Source: UBA1479 sp002706405 | GTDB lineage: Bacteria > Pseudomonadota > Alphaproteobacteria > Rhodospirillales > Casp-alpha2 | Direction of reading: 5' to 3' | Assembly (NCBI GenBank): GCA_963972255.1 | Contig: CAXATO010000001.1 | Location: forward strand, 414,944 to 478,943 | DNA: 64,000 nucleotides | In this document: positions 1-8,205 of the stretch, in pieces | How the letters are laid out: each line of letters begins with the position of its first letter | Numbering within the stretch: position 1 is the stretch's first letter | Program-made: the position numbers and the translations under genes | Notes under the pieces: model-generated | What the model saw: the letters and a program-made list of their open reading frames with translations, nothing else | Database searches by the model: none | Told to the model about the DNA's origin: nothing

Positions 1-343
1 AATGATGCCGGAACTCTTCCCGCCTGTGAATGTTGGAAAGATGAACCTCGATGATTGGCAGGTCGATGGCCGACAGCGCGTCGAGAATCGCGACCGAGGT
101 ATGCGTGTAAGCGCCGGCGTTGATGATGATCCCGGCATGGGCCTTGGCCGATTCCTGAATCCAGGTGACCAGTTCGCCCTCGTCGTTGGATTGGCGGAAG
201 TCCACGTCCAGGCCCAGGTCCTTGCCGCGTGCCTGGCAGGCGGCCTCGATGGTCGCCAGGGTCTCGCGCCCGTAGATACCGGGCTCGCGCGTGCCCAGAA
301 GGTTCAGGTTCGGGCCGTTAAGGATCAGAATCGTCGCTGTCAT
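1..343 (-). CDS. aroQ: 3-dehydroquinate dehydratase, type II (partial, C-terminus outside window)
   Basis: The enzyme converts 3-dehydroquinate to 3-dehydroshikimate in the cytosolic shikimate pathway. Reading leftwards from the ATG at 343 the protein begins MTATILILNGPNLNLLGTRE followed by PGIYG. This is the hallmark N-terminus of the small dodecameric type II enzyme, including the catalytic Tyr of the flexible lid. Further on, NAGAYTHTS and EVHLSNIHRREEFRHH are also diagnostic. About 114 codons are visible of a family length near 145-150, so the last 30 or so residues lie beyond position 1. In many Proteobacteria aroQ is followed by accB-accC; that cannot be checked here. The gene is divergent from thiSG, with about 217 bp between the starts. 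I see no riboswitch in that gap. Confidence 0.95.
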   Translation of the reverse strand, partial: MTATILILNGPNLNLLGTREPGIYGRETLATIEAACQARGKDLGLDVDFRQSNDEGELVTWIQESAKAHAGIIINAGAYTHTSVAILDALSAIDLPIIEVHLSNIHRREEFRHH

Positions 344-560
344 GGTTCCGTTCCCGGCGCGGCGAACGCGCCGAGCCGCCTTCCGTCATGAGGTAGCGGG
401 CTTATAGCACGCGCCGAGTTCTGAGAAACATCCCGTTTCACGCCACCCGGGCGTTGAAAGCGGCTGGTCTCGGCCCCATAATCCCTGTAAAGCCCCCCGG
501 ACAAAGGCCTGCACAGGCTTGAACAACGGCGCGAACAACGGCCCCGAGGATAATTTCTTT

Positions 561-1556
561 ATGCAAGTTCAGATCAACGGCGAAACCCATTCCCTGGATG
601 CCCCCCTGTCGGTGGCGCAGCTTCTGACCCGAATCGGCCTTGATCCGGCCAAGGTCGCGGTCGAACGTAATCTGGAGATCGTCCCCAAATCCGGCTACGG
701 CCAGATCGACGTGGAAGACGGCGACCGGCTGGAAATCGTTCATTTCATCGGTGGCGGTGCTCCGGACTCCGGGGCGGCGTCCGAGGAAGAGGATTTTCTG
801 GAAGTCGCCGGGCACCGGTTCCGCTCGCGCCTCATCATCGGCACGGGCAAGTACAAGGATTATGACCTGAACCGCCAGGCGGCCGAGGCGGCGGAAGCGG
901 AAATGATCACCGTCGCCGTACGGCGCGTGAACTTGACGGACCCCAGCCAGCCGTTGCTGGTCGATTACCTGGACCCCAAGAAATACACCTATCTGCCCAA
1001 CACGGCAGGATGCTTCACCACCGACGACGCCGTGCGCACGCTGCGCCTGGCGCGGGAAGCCGGCGGCTGGACCCTGGTGAAGCTGGAAATTCTGGGCGAA
1101 CAGCGCACCCTTTACCCGATGATGCCGGAAACCATCGAGGCGACGGCGGCCCTGACCGCGGAAGGTTTCCAGGTCATGGCCTACTGCTCGGACGACCCGA
1201 TCCTGTGCAAGCGGGTCGAAGAAGCCGGCGCCGTCTCCATCATGCCGCTGGGCGCCCCCATCGGCTCGGGCCTGGGTATCCAGAATCCGGTTAATATCCG
1301 CCTGATCAAGGAACAATCCGAGGTGCCGGTGATCGTCGATGCCGGTGTCGGCACGGCGTCGGACGCCGCCATCGCCATGGAACTGGGCTGCGACGGCGTG
1401 TTGATGAACACGGCCATCGCCGAAGCAAAGGACCCGGTGATGATGGCGCGGGCCATGAAGCATGCGGTCAAGGCCGGGCGCATGGCCTATCTGGCCGGGC
1501 GCATGCCGCGCAAGATGTACGCCGATCCGTCGTCGCCGCTGTCCGGGCTGATCTGA
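561..1556 (+). CDS. thiSG: ThiS-ThiG fusion: sulfur carrier plus thiazole synthase
   Basis: The protein makes the thiazole phosphate moiety of thiamine from deoxyxylulose phosphate, dehydroglycine and ThiS-borne sulfur. Residues 1-66 are a ubiquitin-like ThiS domain ending in Gly-Gly-Gly (64-66). After an acidic linker, residues 78-331 are a complete ThiG TIM barrel with the Schiff-base lysine K174 in LVKLEILG and the phosphate-binding stretch GAPIGSG. I chose the ATG at 561, preceded by GAGGA 11 bases upstream. A TTG at 519 would add 14 residues with no homology-like content. The oddity is that the ThiS Gly-Gly tail, normally the free C-terminus that becomes a thiocarboxylate, is internal here. 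Annotated fusions of this order are known, but how they work is unclear. No thiO, thiE or thiF is adjacent. Confidence 0.95.
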   Translation: MQVQINGETHSLDAPLSVAQLLTRIGLDPAKVAVERNLEIVPKSGYGQIDVEDGDRLEIVHFIGGGAPDSGAASEEEDFLEVAGHRFRSRLIIGTGKYKDYDLNRQAAEAAEAEMITVAVRRVNLTDPSQPLLVDYLDPKKYTYLPNTAGCFTTDDAVRTLRLAREAGGWTLVKLEILGEQRTLYPMMPETIEATAALTAEGFQVMAYCSDDPILCKRVEEAGAVSIMPLGAPIGSGLGIQNPVNIRLIKEQSEVPVIVDAGVGTASDAAIAMELGCDGVLMNTAIAEAKDPVMMARAMKHAVKAGRMAYLAGRMPRKMYADPSSPLSGLI

Positions 1557-1583
1557 GCCCGCGCGACGGCACCCGCTTCAATC

Positions 1584-1620
1584 AAAAAAAGGGGCAGACG
1601 GCTCAGGCTGTCTGCCCCTT
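1584..1620 (-). terminator. Rho-independent terminator
   Basis: AAGGGGCAGAC (1589-1599) pairs perfectly with GTCTGCCCCTT (1610-1620) around a 10-base loop. On the minus strand the hairpin is followed by a run of seven T, so it ends the transcript of the small gene at 1664-1849. On the plus strand the stem is followed only by CTTC, so it would end thiSG less efficiently. Confidence 0.85.
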
Positions 1621-1663
1621 CTTGACCGGTGCGCGCAGTGTAGCTGCGGGCGCGGAAATCCGA

Positions 1664-1849
1664 TTACTTCTTGGTCGCCTTCTTGGCGTCGGCTTGGGCC
1701 TTCATGCAGGCCTTCTTCTCGGCCTTGTCGGTCATCTTGGCGCAGGGGTTTTCCTTCTTGTCGGCGGCCAGGACGGCAGTCGACGCGGCGGAGAAACCCA
1801 GGGCCATGACGAAAGCAAGGACGGCGGCAGAAAGAACGGTCCGTTTCAT
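1664..1849 (-). CDS. small exported Lys/Ala-rich protein, function unknown
   Basis: This is a 61-residue protein. Residues 1-29 form a clear Sec signal peptide: KR at the N-terminus, a hydrophobic core, then an STAVLA-AD cleavage site. That leaves a mature peptide of about 32 residues, very rich in Lys and Ala, with two cysteines (NPC and KKAC) 12 residues apart that could form a disulfide. The ATG at 1849 is preceded by GGAA about 6-10 bases away; a longer open frame to 1918 has no start signal. The gene has its own downstream terminator, so it is probably a single-gene transcript. I do not recognise a family. It loosely resembles small periplasmic Lys/Cys proteins of alphaproteobacteria, but no function should be assumed. 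Confidence 0.75.
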   Translation of the reverse strand: MKRTVLSAAVLAFVMALGFSAASTAVLAADKKENPCAKMTDKAEKKACMKAQADAKKATKK

Positions 1850-2016
1850 TAGGGATGTTCCTCGGTAAGGGGTTGACGTAAGGCGCCCACTATCGAAGAG
1901 CGGCCTGCCGCGGAACATCGAAAAATTCCCGTGATTTCTATCGAAAAGAACGAAGCTCCGCCGCCGCCGGATGGACCGGCGGGGCGGCGGCTATTCACCA
2001 AAAGGGGGAAGCGGGA

Positions 2017-3546
2017 TTAGAAGTTCTTGAGGAAGGCCGGCACCTGATCGCTCTGCCCGAATACGACGTCCTTGTCGTCCATCGTGCCCGCGTCATTGCG
2101 CAGGTCCTGGCGGCCCCTGCGGGCACGCTCCGGCTTTGCGGTCGGCTTCTCGGCGGGTTTGTTATTGTCCGCCTTGGCGGGTTCCGGGGCCGGAGCCGCG
2201 CTTTCGGCGGGCGCTGCCGCGGCTTCGCTTGCCGGTTCCGTCTTGGCTTCGGTCTTGGCTTCGGACTCGGCTGCAGCCGGTTTGGCTTCGGACTTTCCGC
2301 GCCCCCGGTCACGTCCACGCCCGCGTCCTCGGCCGCGATCACCGCCGCGTTCTTCCTTGACCGGCGCGTCGGCATCAGTGTCGCTGCCGCTGCCGGCGGC
2401 GCTGCTCATCTCGTCGCGCTCGATGGGCCGGCCCATGAGCTTTTCGATGGCATCCACGTATTTGCCGTCGGACGGGACGGCGATGGAAATCGCCACACCT
2501 TCGCGTCCAGCGCGACCCGTGCGGCCGATGCGGTGGACGTAGTCGTCGGCGTGGGTCGGGACATCAAAGTTGAAGACATGGCTCATGGCCGGGATGTCGA
2601 GCCCGCGTGCGGCCACGTCGGAGCACACCAGCAGGGTCACGTCGCCGCTTTTGAACTTGGACAGGGTTTCCATGCGGACGGACTGCACCATGTCACCATG
2701 CAGGCGCGCCGCCGTCGAATAGCCGTGGCGTTCCAGCGAGCGGTAGACCACGTCGACGTCGCGCTTGCGGTTACAGAAGATGATCGCATTCTTGGGCTGT
2801 TCGCGCTCAATCAGCTTGCGCAGGATCTCGCGCTTGCGTTTGGCGATGGAGGTCTGGTCGCGCCCGGCGCCGGTGACCATGACCAAGAACTGCTTGATCG
2901 TTTCCGCCGCCGTGGCCGGCTTGGACACGGTGATTTCCTTGGGATTCATCAGGAAGCGGTCGGCCAGGCGCTTGATTTCCGGCGGCATGGTGGCCGAGAA
3001 CAGCAGGGTGGTGCGCATCTGCGGCAGCTTGGAGACGATCTTCTCCACGTCCGGGATAAAGCCCATGTCGAGCATGCGGTCGGCTTCGTCGATCACCAGG
3101 ACCTTGACGTCGCGCAGCAGCAGATGGCCGCGGTCGAACACGTCCATCAGGCGGCCCGGGGTGGCGATCAGCACGTCGACGCCCTTTTCCAGGCGCTTGA
3201 TCTGCTCGCTCATGTTCTCGCCGCCGATCAGCAGCGCGTGGTTCAGCTTGTGATACTTGCCGTAGATCTCGAAATTGTCGGCGACCTGGGCGGCCAGTTC
3301 GCGGGTCGGCTCCAGGATCAGCGAGCGCGGCATGCGCGCCTTGGCCCGGCCGGAGGCCAGGATTTCGATCATCGGTAGGGTGAAAGATGCGGTTTTGCCC
3401 GTACCCGTCTGGGCGCAGCCCAGAATGTCGCGGCCCATCAGGACTTGGGGGATGGCCTGTGCCTGAATGGGGGTCGGGTCGGTATAGCCTGCGTCGGAAA
3501 TCGCTTTAAGGAGTTCGTCGCTGAGGCCGAGGTCTGAAAAGGACAT
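2017..3546 (-). CDS. rhlE: DEAD-box RNA helicase, RhlE type
   Basis: This is an ATP-dependent RNA helicase acting in ribosome assembly or mRNA turnover in the cytosol. The 509-residue protein has the full motif set: Q-motif GYTDPTPIQ (20-28), Walker A AQTGTGKT (45-52), PTREL, TPGR, DEAD (153-156), SAT (184-186), and later ARGLDIP and HRIGRTGR. After about residue 375 comes a low-complexity tail: an RG-rich run (RGRGRGRGRDRGRG) followed by an Ala/Glu/Pro/Lys stretch, typical of RNA-binding extensions that vary between species. The start MSFSDLGLSDELL is the usual RhlE N-terminus. The gene is divergent from the hydrolase at 3750. No adjacent partner suggests a more specific role. Confidence 0.95.
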   Translation of the reverse strand: MSFSDLGLSDELLKAISDAGYTDPTPIQAQAIPQVLMGRDILGCAQTGTGKTASFTLPMIEILASGRAKARMPRSLILEPTRELAAQVADNFEIYGKYHKLNHALLIGGENMSEQIKRLEKGVDVLIATPGRLMDVFDRGHLLLRDVKVLVIDEADRMLDMGFIPDVEKIVSKLPQMRTTLLFSATMPPEIKRLADRFLMNPKEITVSKPATAAETIKQFLVMVTGAGRDQTSIAKRKREILRKLIEREQPKNAIIFCNRKRDVDVVYRSLERHGYSTAARLHGDMVQSVRMETLSKFKSGDVTLLVCSDVAARGLDIPAMSHVFNFDVPTHADDYVHRIGRTGRAGREGVAISIAVPSDGKYVDAIEKLMGRPIERDEMSSAAGSGSDTDADAPVKEERGGDRGRGRGRGRDRGRGKSEAKPAAAESEAKTEAKTEPASEAAAAPAESAAPAPEPAKADNNKPAEKPTAKPERARRGRQDLRNDAGTMDDKDVVFGQSDQVPAFLKNF

Positions 3547-3749
3547 ATTGCTCCACTTCGGGAGTTGCGCCGCCCGGGGGCTGGGTGGTCACCTTATGGG
3601 GGCATGGATTTTGGCCCTAGGAGGCTTCCCTGGGCCGTGTCTGCGGGATATTAGGTGTTCCCGCCCCGAAGTCAATGATAAGCCGGGGTTTGGCGGCGGA
3701 ATTCTGCCGACTGCCGCATTCCCGCAACGGCTCGTCCGAAGGAGGTTTC

Positions 3750-4451
3750 ATGCCGAATCGCACACCGCTTCTGTTCCTGCCCGGGTTGCTATGCGACGCG
3801 GCCTTGTGGGGGCATCAGCTGGAGACCCTCGGCGACGTCGCAGAAATGACCGTGGCCGACATGACCCAGGACGACACCATCGACGCCATGGCCGCGCGCG
3901 CGCTGGCGGCGGCGCCGGACCGTTTCGCGTTGTGCGGCCTGTCCATGGGCGGTTACGCGGCCCAGGCAATCATGCGTCAGGCGCCGGAACGGGTGACCCG
4001 CCTGGCCCTGCTCGACACGGCCCCCGGACCGGACACGCCCGAACGCACGGCGGGCCGGCGCGCATTGATGGCGCAGGCCGCCGCGGGCGACCTGGACGGC
4101 GTCGTCGACCATCACATGGCGGGCTTCATCGCCGCGAACCGCCAGGATGACGCCGCACTGACGGCGGTCGTCCGCGCATCGGCCCGCAACGTGGGACCGG
4201 CGGCGTATCAACGCCAGCAGACGGCGATCATCAACCGCCCCGACAACCGGCCCAACCTGGGCAAGATCACCTGTCCGACGCTGGTGATGTGCGGGCGGCT
4301 CGACATCATGACGCCGCCTGCGGTGCACGAAGAAATGGCATCCGCCATCCCCGGTGCTAAACTGGTGATCATCGAAAACTGCGGCCATCTTTCACCCCTG
4401 GAACGGCCCGAGGCGGTGAGCGCGGTTCTGCGCTATTGGCTCGCCGATTAA
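3750..4451 (+). CDS. alpha/beta-fold hydrolase
   Basis: This 233-residue single-domain alpha/beta hydrolase has the nucleophile elbow GLSMGG (Ser65), an acid residue in GRLDIMTP (Asp185) and a catalytic histidine in NCGHLSPLE (His213). The HGxP-like loop near the start is LFLPGLLCD. The ATG at 3750 follows a perfect GGAGG with 5 bases between; an upstream in-frame ATG at 3675 lacks this signal. The substrate cannot be told from sequence. The architecture fits small esterases or 3-oxoadipate enol-lactonase-like enzymes, but no aromatic degradation genes are adjacent. The next gene starts 10 bp downstream and encodes an isochorismatase-fold hydrolase, so the two are probably co-transcribed. Confidence 0.85.
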   Translation: MPNRTPLLFLPGLLCDAALWGHQLETLGDVAEMTVADMTQDDTIDAMAARALAAAPDRFALCGLSMGGYAAQAIMRQAPERVTRLALLDTAPGPDTPERTAGRRALMAQAAAGDLDGVVDHHMAGFIAANRQDDAALTAVVRASARNVGPAAYQRQQTAIINRPDNRPNLGKITCPTLVMCGRLDIMTPPAVHEEMASAIPGAKLVIIENCGHLSPLERPEAVSAVLRYWLAD

Positions 4452-4461
4452 GGACATCAAG

Positions 4462-5010
4462 ATGCTGATAAAGCCCGAACTCTCCTGCCTGGTCGTCATC
4501 GACATCCAGGACAAGCTGGCCCCCGCCATGCAATCACCGGCCAAGGTGATCCGCAACACGGCGCTGCTGATGCGGGCCGCCGACCGCATGGGCGTGCCCA
4601 TTCTGATGACGGAACAGTATCCCAAGGGGCTGGGGCGCACGGTGCCGCAACTGCAGGGCATCGCGCCCACGGCGCAGGTGTTCGAAAAGATTCATTTCTC
4701 CTGCATGAACGAGGAACTGTTTCAAAAAGCGTTCGAGGCCACGGGGCGCCGCCAAGTGGTGATCACGGGCATGGAAGCCCATATCTGCGTCATGCAGACC
4801 GGCGTCGACCTGATGGATAAGGGCTATGAGATTTTCGTCGTCACCGACGCCACCGCATCGCGCACCCTGGAAAGCGAACAGGCCTGCCTGGACCGGCTGG
4901 GGGCAGCCGGGGCGGGTATCGTGACGACGGAAATGGTCATCTACGAATGGCTCGGCCGGGCTGGAACGGAGGCCTTCAAGGAGATGCTTCCGTTCATTAA
5001 AAATTCTTAA
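4462..5010 (+). CDS. isochorismatase-family cysteine hydrolase
   Basis: This is a 182-residue member of the cysteine hydrolase (YcaC/nicotinamidase-like) superfamily. The catalytic triad is visible as Asp14 (VVIDIQD), Lys76 (FEKIHFSC) and Cys109 (GMEAHICVMQT). The cis-peptide region precedes the Cys as usual. It most resembles the hydrolases often annotated YcaC, whose physiological substrate is not established. The gene follows the alpha/beta hydrolase by 10 bp and precedes the gamma-carbonic-anhydrase-like gene by 40 bp, all on the same strand, which suggests an operon of small hydrolases continuing to meaB. Confidence 0.9.
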   Translation: MLIKPELSCLVVIDIQDKLAPAMQSPAKVIRNTALLMRAADRMGVPILMTEQYPKGLGRTVPQLQGIAPTAQVFEKIHFSCMNEELFQKAFEATGRRQVVITGMEAHICVMQTGVDLMDKGYEIFVVTDATASRTLESEQACLDRLGAAGAGIVTTEMVIYEWLGRAGTEAFKEMLPFIKNS

Positions 5011-5050
5011 AAAACAATACCCTGAAACAAAAAACTAAGGTGATTTCTGA

Positions 5051-5638
5051 ATGACTCCCTCGCGCCAACCCGGCGGTGTGATCCTGCCGTTCAAGGACAA
5101 GCATCCGCAGATCGATGAAACGGCCTTCATCGCCGAAAACGCCGTTATCATCGGCGATGTGACCATCGGCGTGAAGTCGTCGATCTGGTATTCCTGCGTG
5201 CTGCGGGGGGACATGAATTATATCCGTATCGGCAACGATACGAATATCCAGGACGGCACCATCGTGCATGTCGATTCCAAGGGCTATCCGACGATCCTGG
5301 GCGACCGGGTCACGGTCGGGCATATGGCGCTTTTGCACGCCTGCACGTTGAAGGACGATTCCATGGTCGGCATGCAGGCTTGCGTGATGGACGGTGCGGT
5401 GGTGGGCGAGGGCTCGTTGGTCGCCGCCGGCGCCCTGGTCACCCCGGGCAAGGAGATCGGCCCCGGCGAGGTCTGGGCCGGGCGGCCGGCCAAGTTCCTG
5501 CGCAAGGTCGGTCCCAATGACCAGAAGATGCTCGATTACATTTGGCCCGTGTACGACGACCTCAGCGCCGAATACCGCCTGGCGGGACACGATCTGCGCA
5601 AACTGAGCCGCAACCGTCCCCTACCGCCGAGCGACTGA
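5051..5638 (+). CDS. gamma-carbonic-anhydrase family hexapeptide-repeat protein
   Basis: This 195-residue protein folds as a left-handed beta helix, seen as repeated hexapeptides of the type [IV]GDxVTIG and VVGEGSLVAAG between residues 22 and 145. The three zinc-ligand histidines of the family are present: His73 (IVHVD), His91 (VGHM) and His96 (LLHAC). An amphipathic C-terminal helix follows. Family members include PaaY, CaiE and carbonic-anhydrase-like trimers, so both hydration of CO2 and a thioesterase-like role are possible. Spacing to the next gene is 10 bp. Confidence 0.9.
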   Translation: MTPSRQPGGVILPFKDKHPQIDETAFIAENAVIIGDVTIGVKSSIWYSCVLRGDMNYIRIGNDTNIQDGTIVHVDSKGYPTILGDRVTVGHMALLHACTLKDDSMVGMQACVMDGAVVGEGSLVAAGALVTPGKEIGPGEVWAGRPAKFLRKVGPNDQKMLDYIWPVYDDLSAEYRLAGHDLRKLSRNRPLPPSD

Positions 5639-5648
5639 GGCCCTGGCC

Positions 5649-6656
5649 ATGGCAGCCCCCAAGCCGGATCCATCGCCTGATTTGCTTGCCGCCGCGCAAG
5701 GCGGCGACCGGCGGGCCATCGCCAAGCTGTTGTCCCTGGCCGAAACCACGGGCAGTGCCGCTTCGAAATCCGGGGCCACGGACAGCGACCTGATGGCCCG
5801 GGTCTATCAGGCGGCGGGATCGGCCCATGTGGTCGGTGTGACGGGGCCGCCGGGGGCCGGTAAATCGTCCCTGGTCAACGCCTTGGTCAAGGAATTGCGC
5901 CGCCAGGACCTGACCGTCGGCGTTATCGCCATCGACCCCTCCAGCCCGTTTTCCGGGGGCGCGATCCTGGGCGACCGGGTGCGCATGGGCGACCACGGCG
6001 GCGACAACGGCGTGTTCATCCGATCGCTCGCGACCCAGGGCGCCATGGGCGGGCTGGCGCGCCCGGCGCTGGATTCCGTCGACGTGCTGGATGCCTGCGG
6101 ATTTCAGGTCGTGATGATCGAAACCGTCGGCGTCGGCCAGGACGAGGTCGATGTCGCGGCGGCGGCTCATACGGTCATCGTTGCCTCGCCGCCGGGCCTG
6201 GGCGATGGGGTTCAGGCCATGAAGGCGGGCATCCTGGAAATCGCCGATATTCATGTCGTGACCAAGGCCGACCGCGCCGACGCGGACCAGACCGCCGCCG
6301 ACCTGGCGGGGGCCCAGGACTTGGGCCTGACCGGCCGTCAGGGGCGGGGTGACGGCGCCACCGGCTGGCGCGTGCCGGTGATCGCGACCAGCGCCAACAC
6401 GGGCAACGGGGTCGCCGATCTGGCCCAGGCCGTGCGCGACCACGGCGCCCATCTGGCGGCCAGCGGCGAGGACAAGACCCGGCGCCGGCGCATCGCGCTG
6501 ATGCGCCTTGAATCGGCGGCGCTCGACCATATGCGCCGCGAATTCAAACGCCTGGCGCCGGAGATGGCCGATCTGATCGATGATTTGGCCGCACGCCGGG
6601 CCGATCCGCGCACCGCCGCCCGTCTGTTGATGGAAAAGGCGCTGACGCCCCGATAA
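5649..6656 (+). CDS. meaB: methylmalonyl-CoA mutase-associated GTPase MeaB (ArgK family)
   Basis: This is a G3E P-loop GTPase that chaperones adenosylcobalamin loading and protects methylmalonyl-CoA mutase. In 335 residues it shows Walker A GPPGAGKSS (66-74), the switch region IDPSSPFSGGAILGDRVRM, a switch II/Walker B-like ETVGVGQDEVDV and a base-recognition TKAD. The C-terminal helical dimerisation arm is present. No mutase subunit is in the window, so the client lies elsewhere; such separation is common. It is probably the last gene of the run starting at 3750. The TauE-like gene on the opposite strand ends 16 bp away. Confidence 0.93.
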   Translation: MAAPKPDPSPDLLAAAQGGDRRAIAKLLSLAETTGSAASKSGATDSDLMARVYQAAGSAHVVGVTGPPGAGKSSLVNALVKELRRQDLTVGVIAIDPSSPFSGGAILGDRVRMGDHGGDNGVFIRSLATQGAMGGLARPALDSVDVLDACGFQVVMIETVGVGQDEVDVAAAAHTVIVASPPGLGDGVQAMKAGILEIADIHVVTKADRADADQTAADLAGAQDLGLTGRQGRGDGATGWRVPVIATSANTGNGVADLAQAVRDHGAHLAASGEDKTRRRRIALMRLESAALDHMRREFKRLAPEMADLIDDLAARRADPRTAARLLMEKALTPR

Positions 6657-6671
6657 GCGGACGGATGTCGG

Positions 6672-7394
6672 CTATTTCACGACCAGGATCAGGCCGCTGA
6701 CCGCGGCAATGGCCAGAATGGCGATGCGCAGGCGGTCGCGGTTGATGAAGCGCCGGGTGATCGGCGCCAGAGCCAGGCCGACCGCCACGCCGGGCAGCAG
6801 CACCAGGGTCCGGCCGATCTCGGGCGCGCCGAACGACCCGACCAGGGCCAGGGCCGCTACCGCCGACAGATAGGCGACCGTGAAATAGGCCCCCAGCATG
6901 GCGCGGGCGACCCGGGGGTCGGCATTCTGGAAGGCGAGGGAGATCACCGGGCCGTGCAGCCCGGCCATGATCCCCATGACGCCGGAAATACCGGCGGCAA
7001 TGAGCAGGCTGCGCCCCTTGGCGGCGATGGTCTTTCCCATCAGGCTGACGCCGACGGCGAGCAGGATCATGACGCCGAACACGCGCTGCAGGTCCAGGCC
7101 CCGCACGGCCAGGAGCGCGATCGCGCCGACTACCGTGCCCACCACGAGGCCGATCAGACAGGTCGCCAGCATGGAACGGTCGATGGCGTCGCGCTCGCCG
7201 TAAGCCGTCAGGGCCGCCAGCGCGACCCCGGCCAGCAGCATGGGGCCGGGCACGAAGGCGGGGTCGAGCAGGGCCAGGATCGGCGCCGCCAACAAGGCGA
7301 ACCCCAGGCCCAGCGCGGCCTGAAACGCGCAGCCGAAGGCCATGGCGCTGATGGCGATGAGGATTGTCGTGAGGGTCAGGCCGTCGAAGATCAT
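6672..7394 (-). CDS. TauE/SafE-family membrane permease (short form)
   Basis: This 240-residue, very hydrophobic protein has about eight predicted membrane helices in two related halves, with GLGFALLAAP near residue 30 and HGPVISLAF near residue 145. The pattern fits the TauE/SafE (DUF81) anion exporter family, whose members move sulfite, sulfoacetate or related anions. It belongs to a different subgroup from the two 300-residue paralogues at 59.8-61.8 kb: it is shorter and lacks their FGVGGGFLMTP repeat. It lies 15 bp downstream of the PNPOx-like gene on the same strand, so both probably respond to the divergent MocR regulator. The substrate is unknown. Confidence 0.8.
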   Translation of the reverse strand: MIFDGLTLTTILIAISAMAFGCAFQAALGLGFALLAAPILALLDPAFVPGPMLLAGVALAALTAYGERDAIDRSMLATCLIGLVVGTVVGAIALLAVRGLDLQRVFGVMILLAVGVSLMGKTIAAKGRSLLIAAGISGVMGIMAGLHGPVISLAFQNADPRVARAMLGAYFTVAYLSAVAALALVGSFGAPEIGRTLVLLPGVAVGLALAPITRRFINRDRLRIAILAIAAVSGLILVVK

Positions 7395-7409
7395 GGGCGC
7401 ATGATAGCG

Positions 7410-8087
7410 CTATCCCCGGGGCGGCGCGCCGATGGAAATGCGGCGCAGATAGTCTGGTTCAGGAATACCCGGTTTGAGGCGATCATCGGCCACGGGTTCG
7501 CCCACCACGGTGGTGATCGGCACGACCCCGGCCCAGATGTTGAGATCGTAATCGGGTGCGTCATCAAGCGGCCCGCCCGTGCGCACCTTGGCCGAGCCTT
7601 CGTCGATGGTCAGCGCGCAGATGGTGGTGCCCTTCAGTTCCTGGTCCGTGGTTTCGCGCAGTTCTTCCCAGCGGCCGGGGGTCAGGCGATCCGTGAAATC
7701 CTTCAAGGTCGCCAGCTTCTCCGCCGGGTCCTCAATCATCACCGCCTCGCCGAACAGGGTTACGCCCCGGTAATTGACGGAATGGTGGAAGCCGGACCGT
7801 GCCATGACCAGGCCGTCCAGATGCGAAACGCTGAAGCACACGGGCACGCCACTGGTGACCGTCCGAAGCATGCGGCTCGCGGCGGAGCCGTGCCAGTACA
7901 CCCGGTCGCCGTGCCGCCAGTAGCAAGTCGCCGTCACGTAAGGTGTGCCGTCGATCACATAGCCGACATGGCACAGAAGCCCGGAATCCAGGATGGCGTC
8001 AACCGTGGCACGGTCATAGGCGGCGCGCTTGGGCACCCGCTTGACCTTGGAACGCTCGGTAACCCGCAGGTTGAAGGAGGGAGGCAT
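7410..8087 (-). CDS. pyridoxamine 5'-phosphate oxidase-like FMN-binding protein
   Basis: The 225-residue protein has the split-barrel flavin-binding fold of the PNPOx-like group (NimA/Pyridox_oxase_2 type). Diagnostic segments are LDSGLLCHVGYVIDGTPYV near residues 33-51, YWHGSAASRM and VSHLDGLVMARSGFHHSVNYRGVTLFG split over residues 88-113. Such proteins bind FMN, F420 or heme, and their reactions are mostly unassigned. The gene is divergent from a MocR regulator. That pairing is common, and MocR proteins are PLP-sensing, so a link to B6 vitamers is plausible but inferred. The start ATG at 8087 follows GGAGGGAGG on its strand. Confidence 0.87.
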   Translation of the reverse strand: MPPSFNLRVTERSKVKRVPKRAAYDRATVDAILDSGLLCHVGYVIDGTPYVTATCYWRHGDRVYWHGSAASRMLRTVTSGVPVCFSVSHLDGLVMARSGFHHSVNYRGVTLFGEAVMIEDPAEKLATLKDFTDRLTPGRWEELRETTDQELKGTTICALTIDEGSAKVRTGGPLDDAPDYDLNIWAGVVPITTVVGEPVADDRLKPGIPEPDYLRRISIGAPPRG

Positions 8088-8092
8088 GATCC

Positions 8093-8164
8093 GGTTCCTT
8101 TCCGCATGATCGAGTACTGCCTTGCCGGCAATGATGATCTCCCTGTACTGTGCAATTTGGTTCC
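8093..8164. promoter_or_regulatory. candidate MocR operator region with direct repeats
   Basis: The 118-bp gap between the divergent PNPOx-like and MocR genes contains GTACTG at 8114-8119 and again at 8145-8150, exactly 31 bp apart (about three helical turns). GGTTCC occurs at 8093-8098 and 8159-8164. MocR regulators are known to bind direct repeats in such divergent regions. The assignment here is inference from position and spacing. Confidence 0.45.
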
Positions 8165-8205
8165 CAAGAAAGATCCATAAATATTATTCCGATAGAGCCA
8201 TTGAA

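Noticed and set aside
344..560. possible TPP riboswitch upstream of thiSG
   Set aside because: The conserved CUGAGA and ACCUGAUC elements are not present in the right arrangement; only an isolated CTGAGA occurs.
438..1463. 341-codon open frame on the minus strand over thiSG
   Set aside because: It is antisense to a well-conserved ThiS-ThiG protein, is rich in His/Arg/Gly as expected for a GC-rich shadow frame, and has no family match I know.
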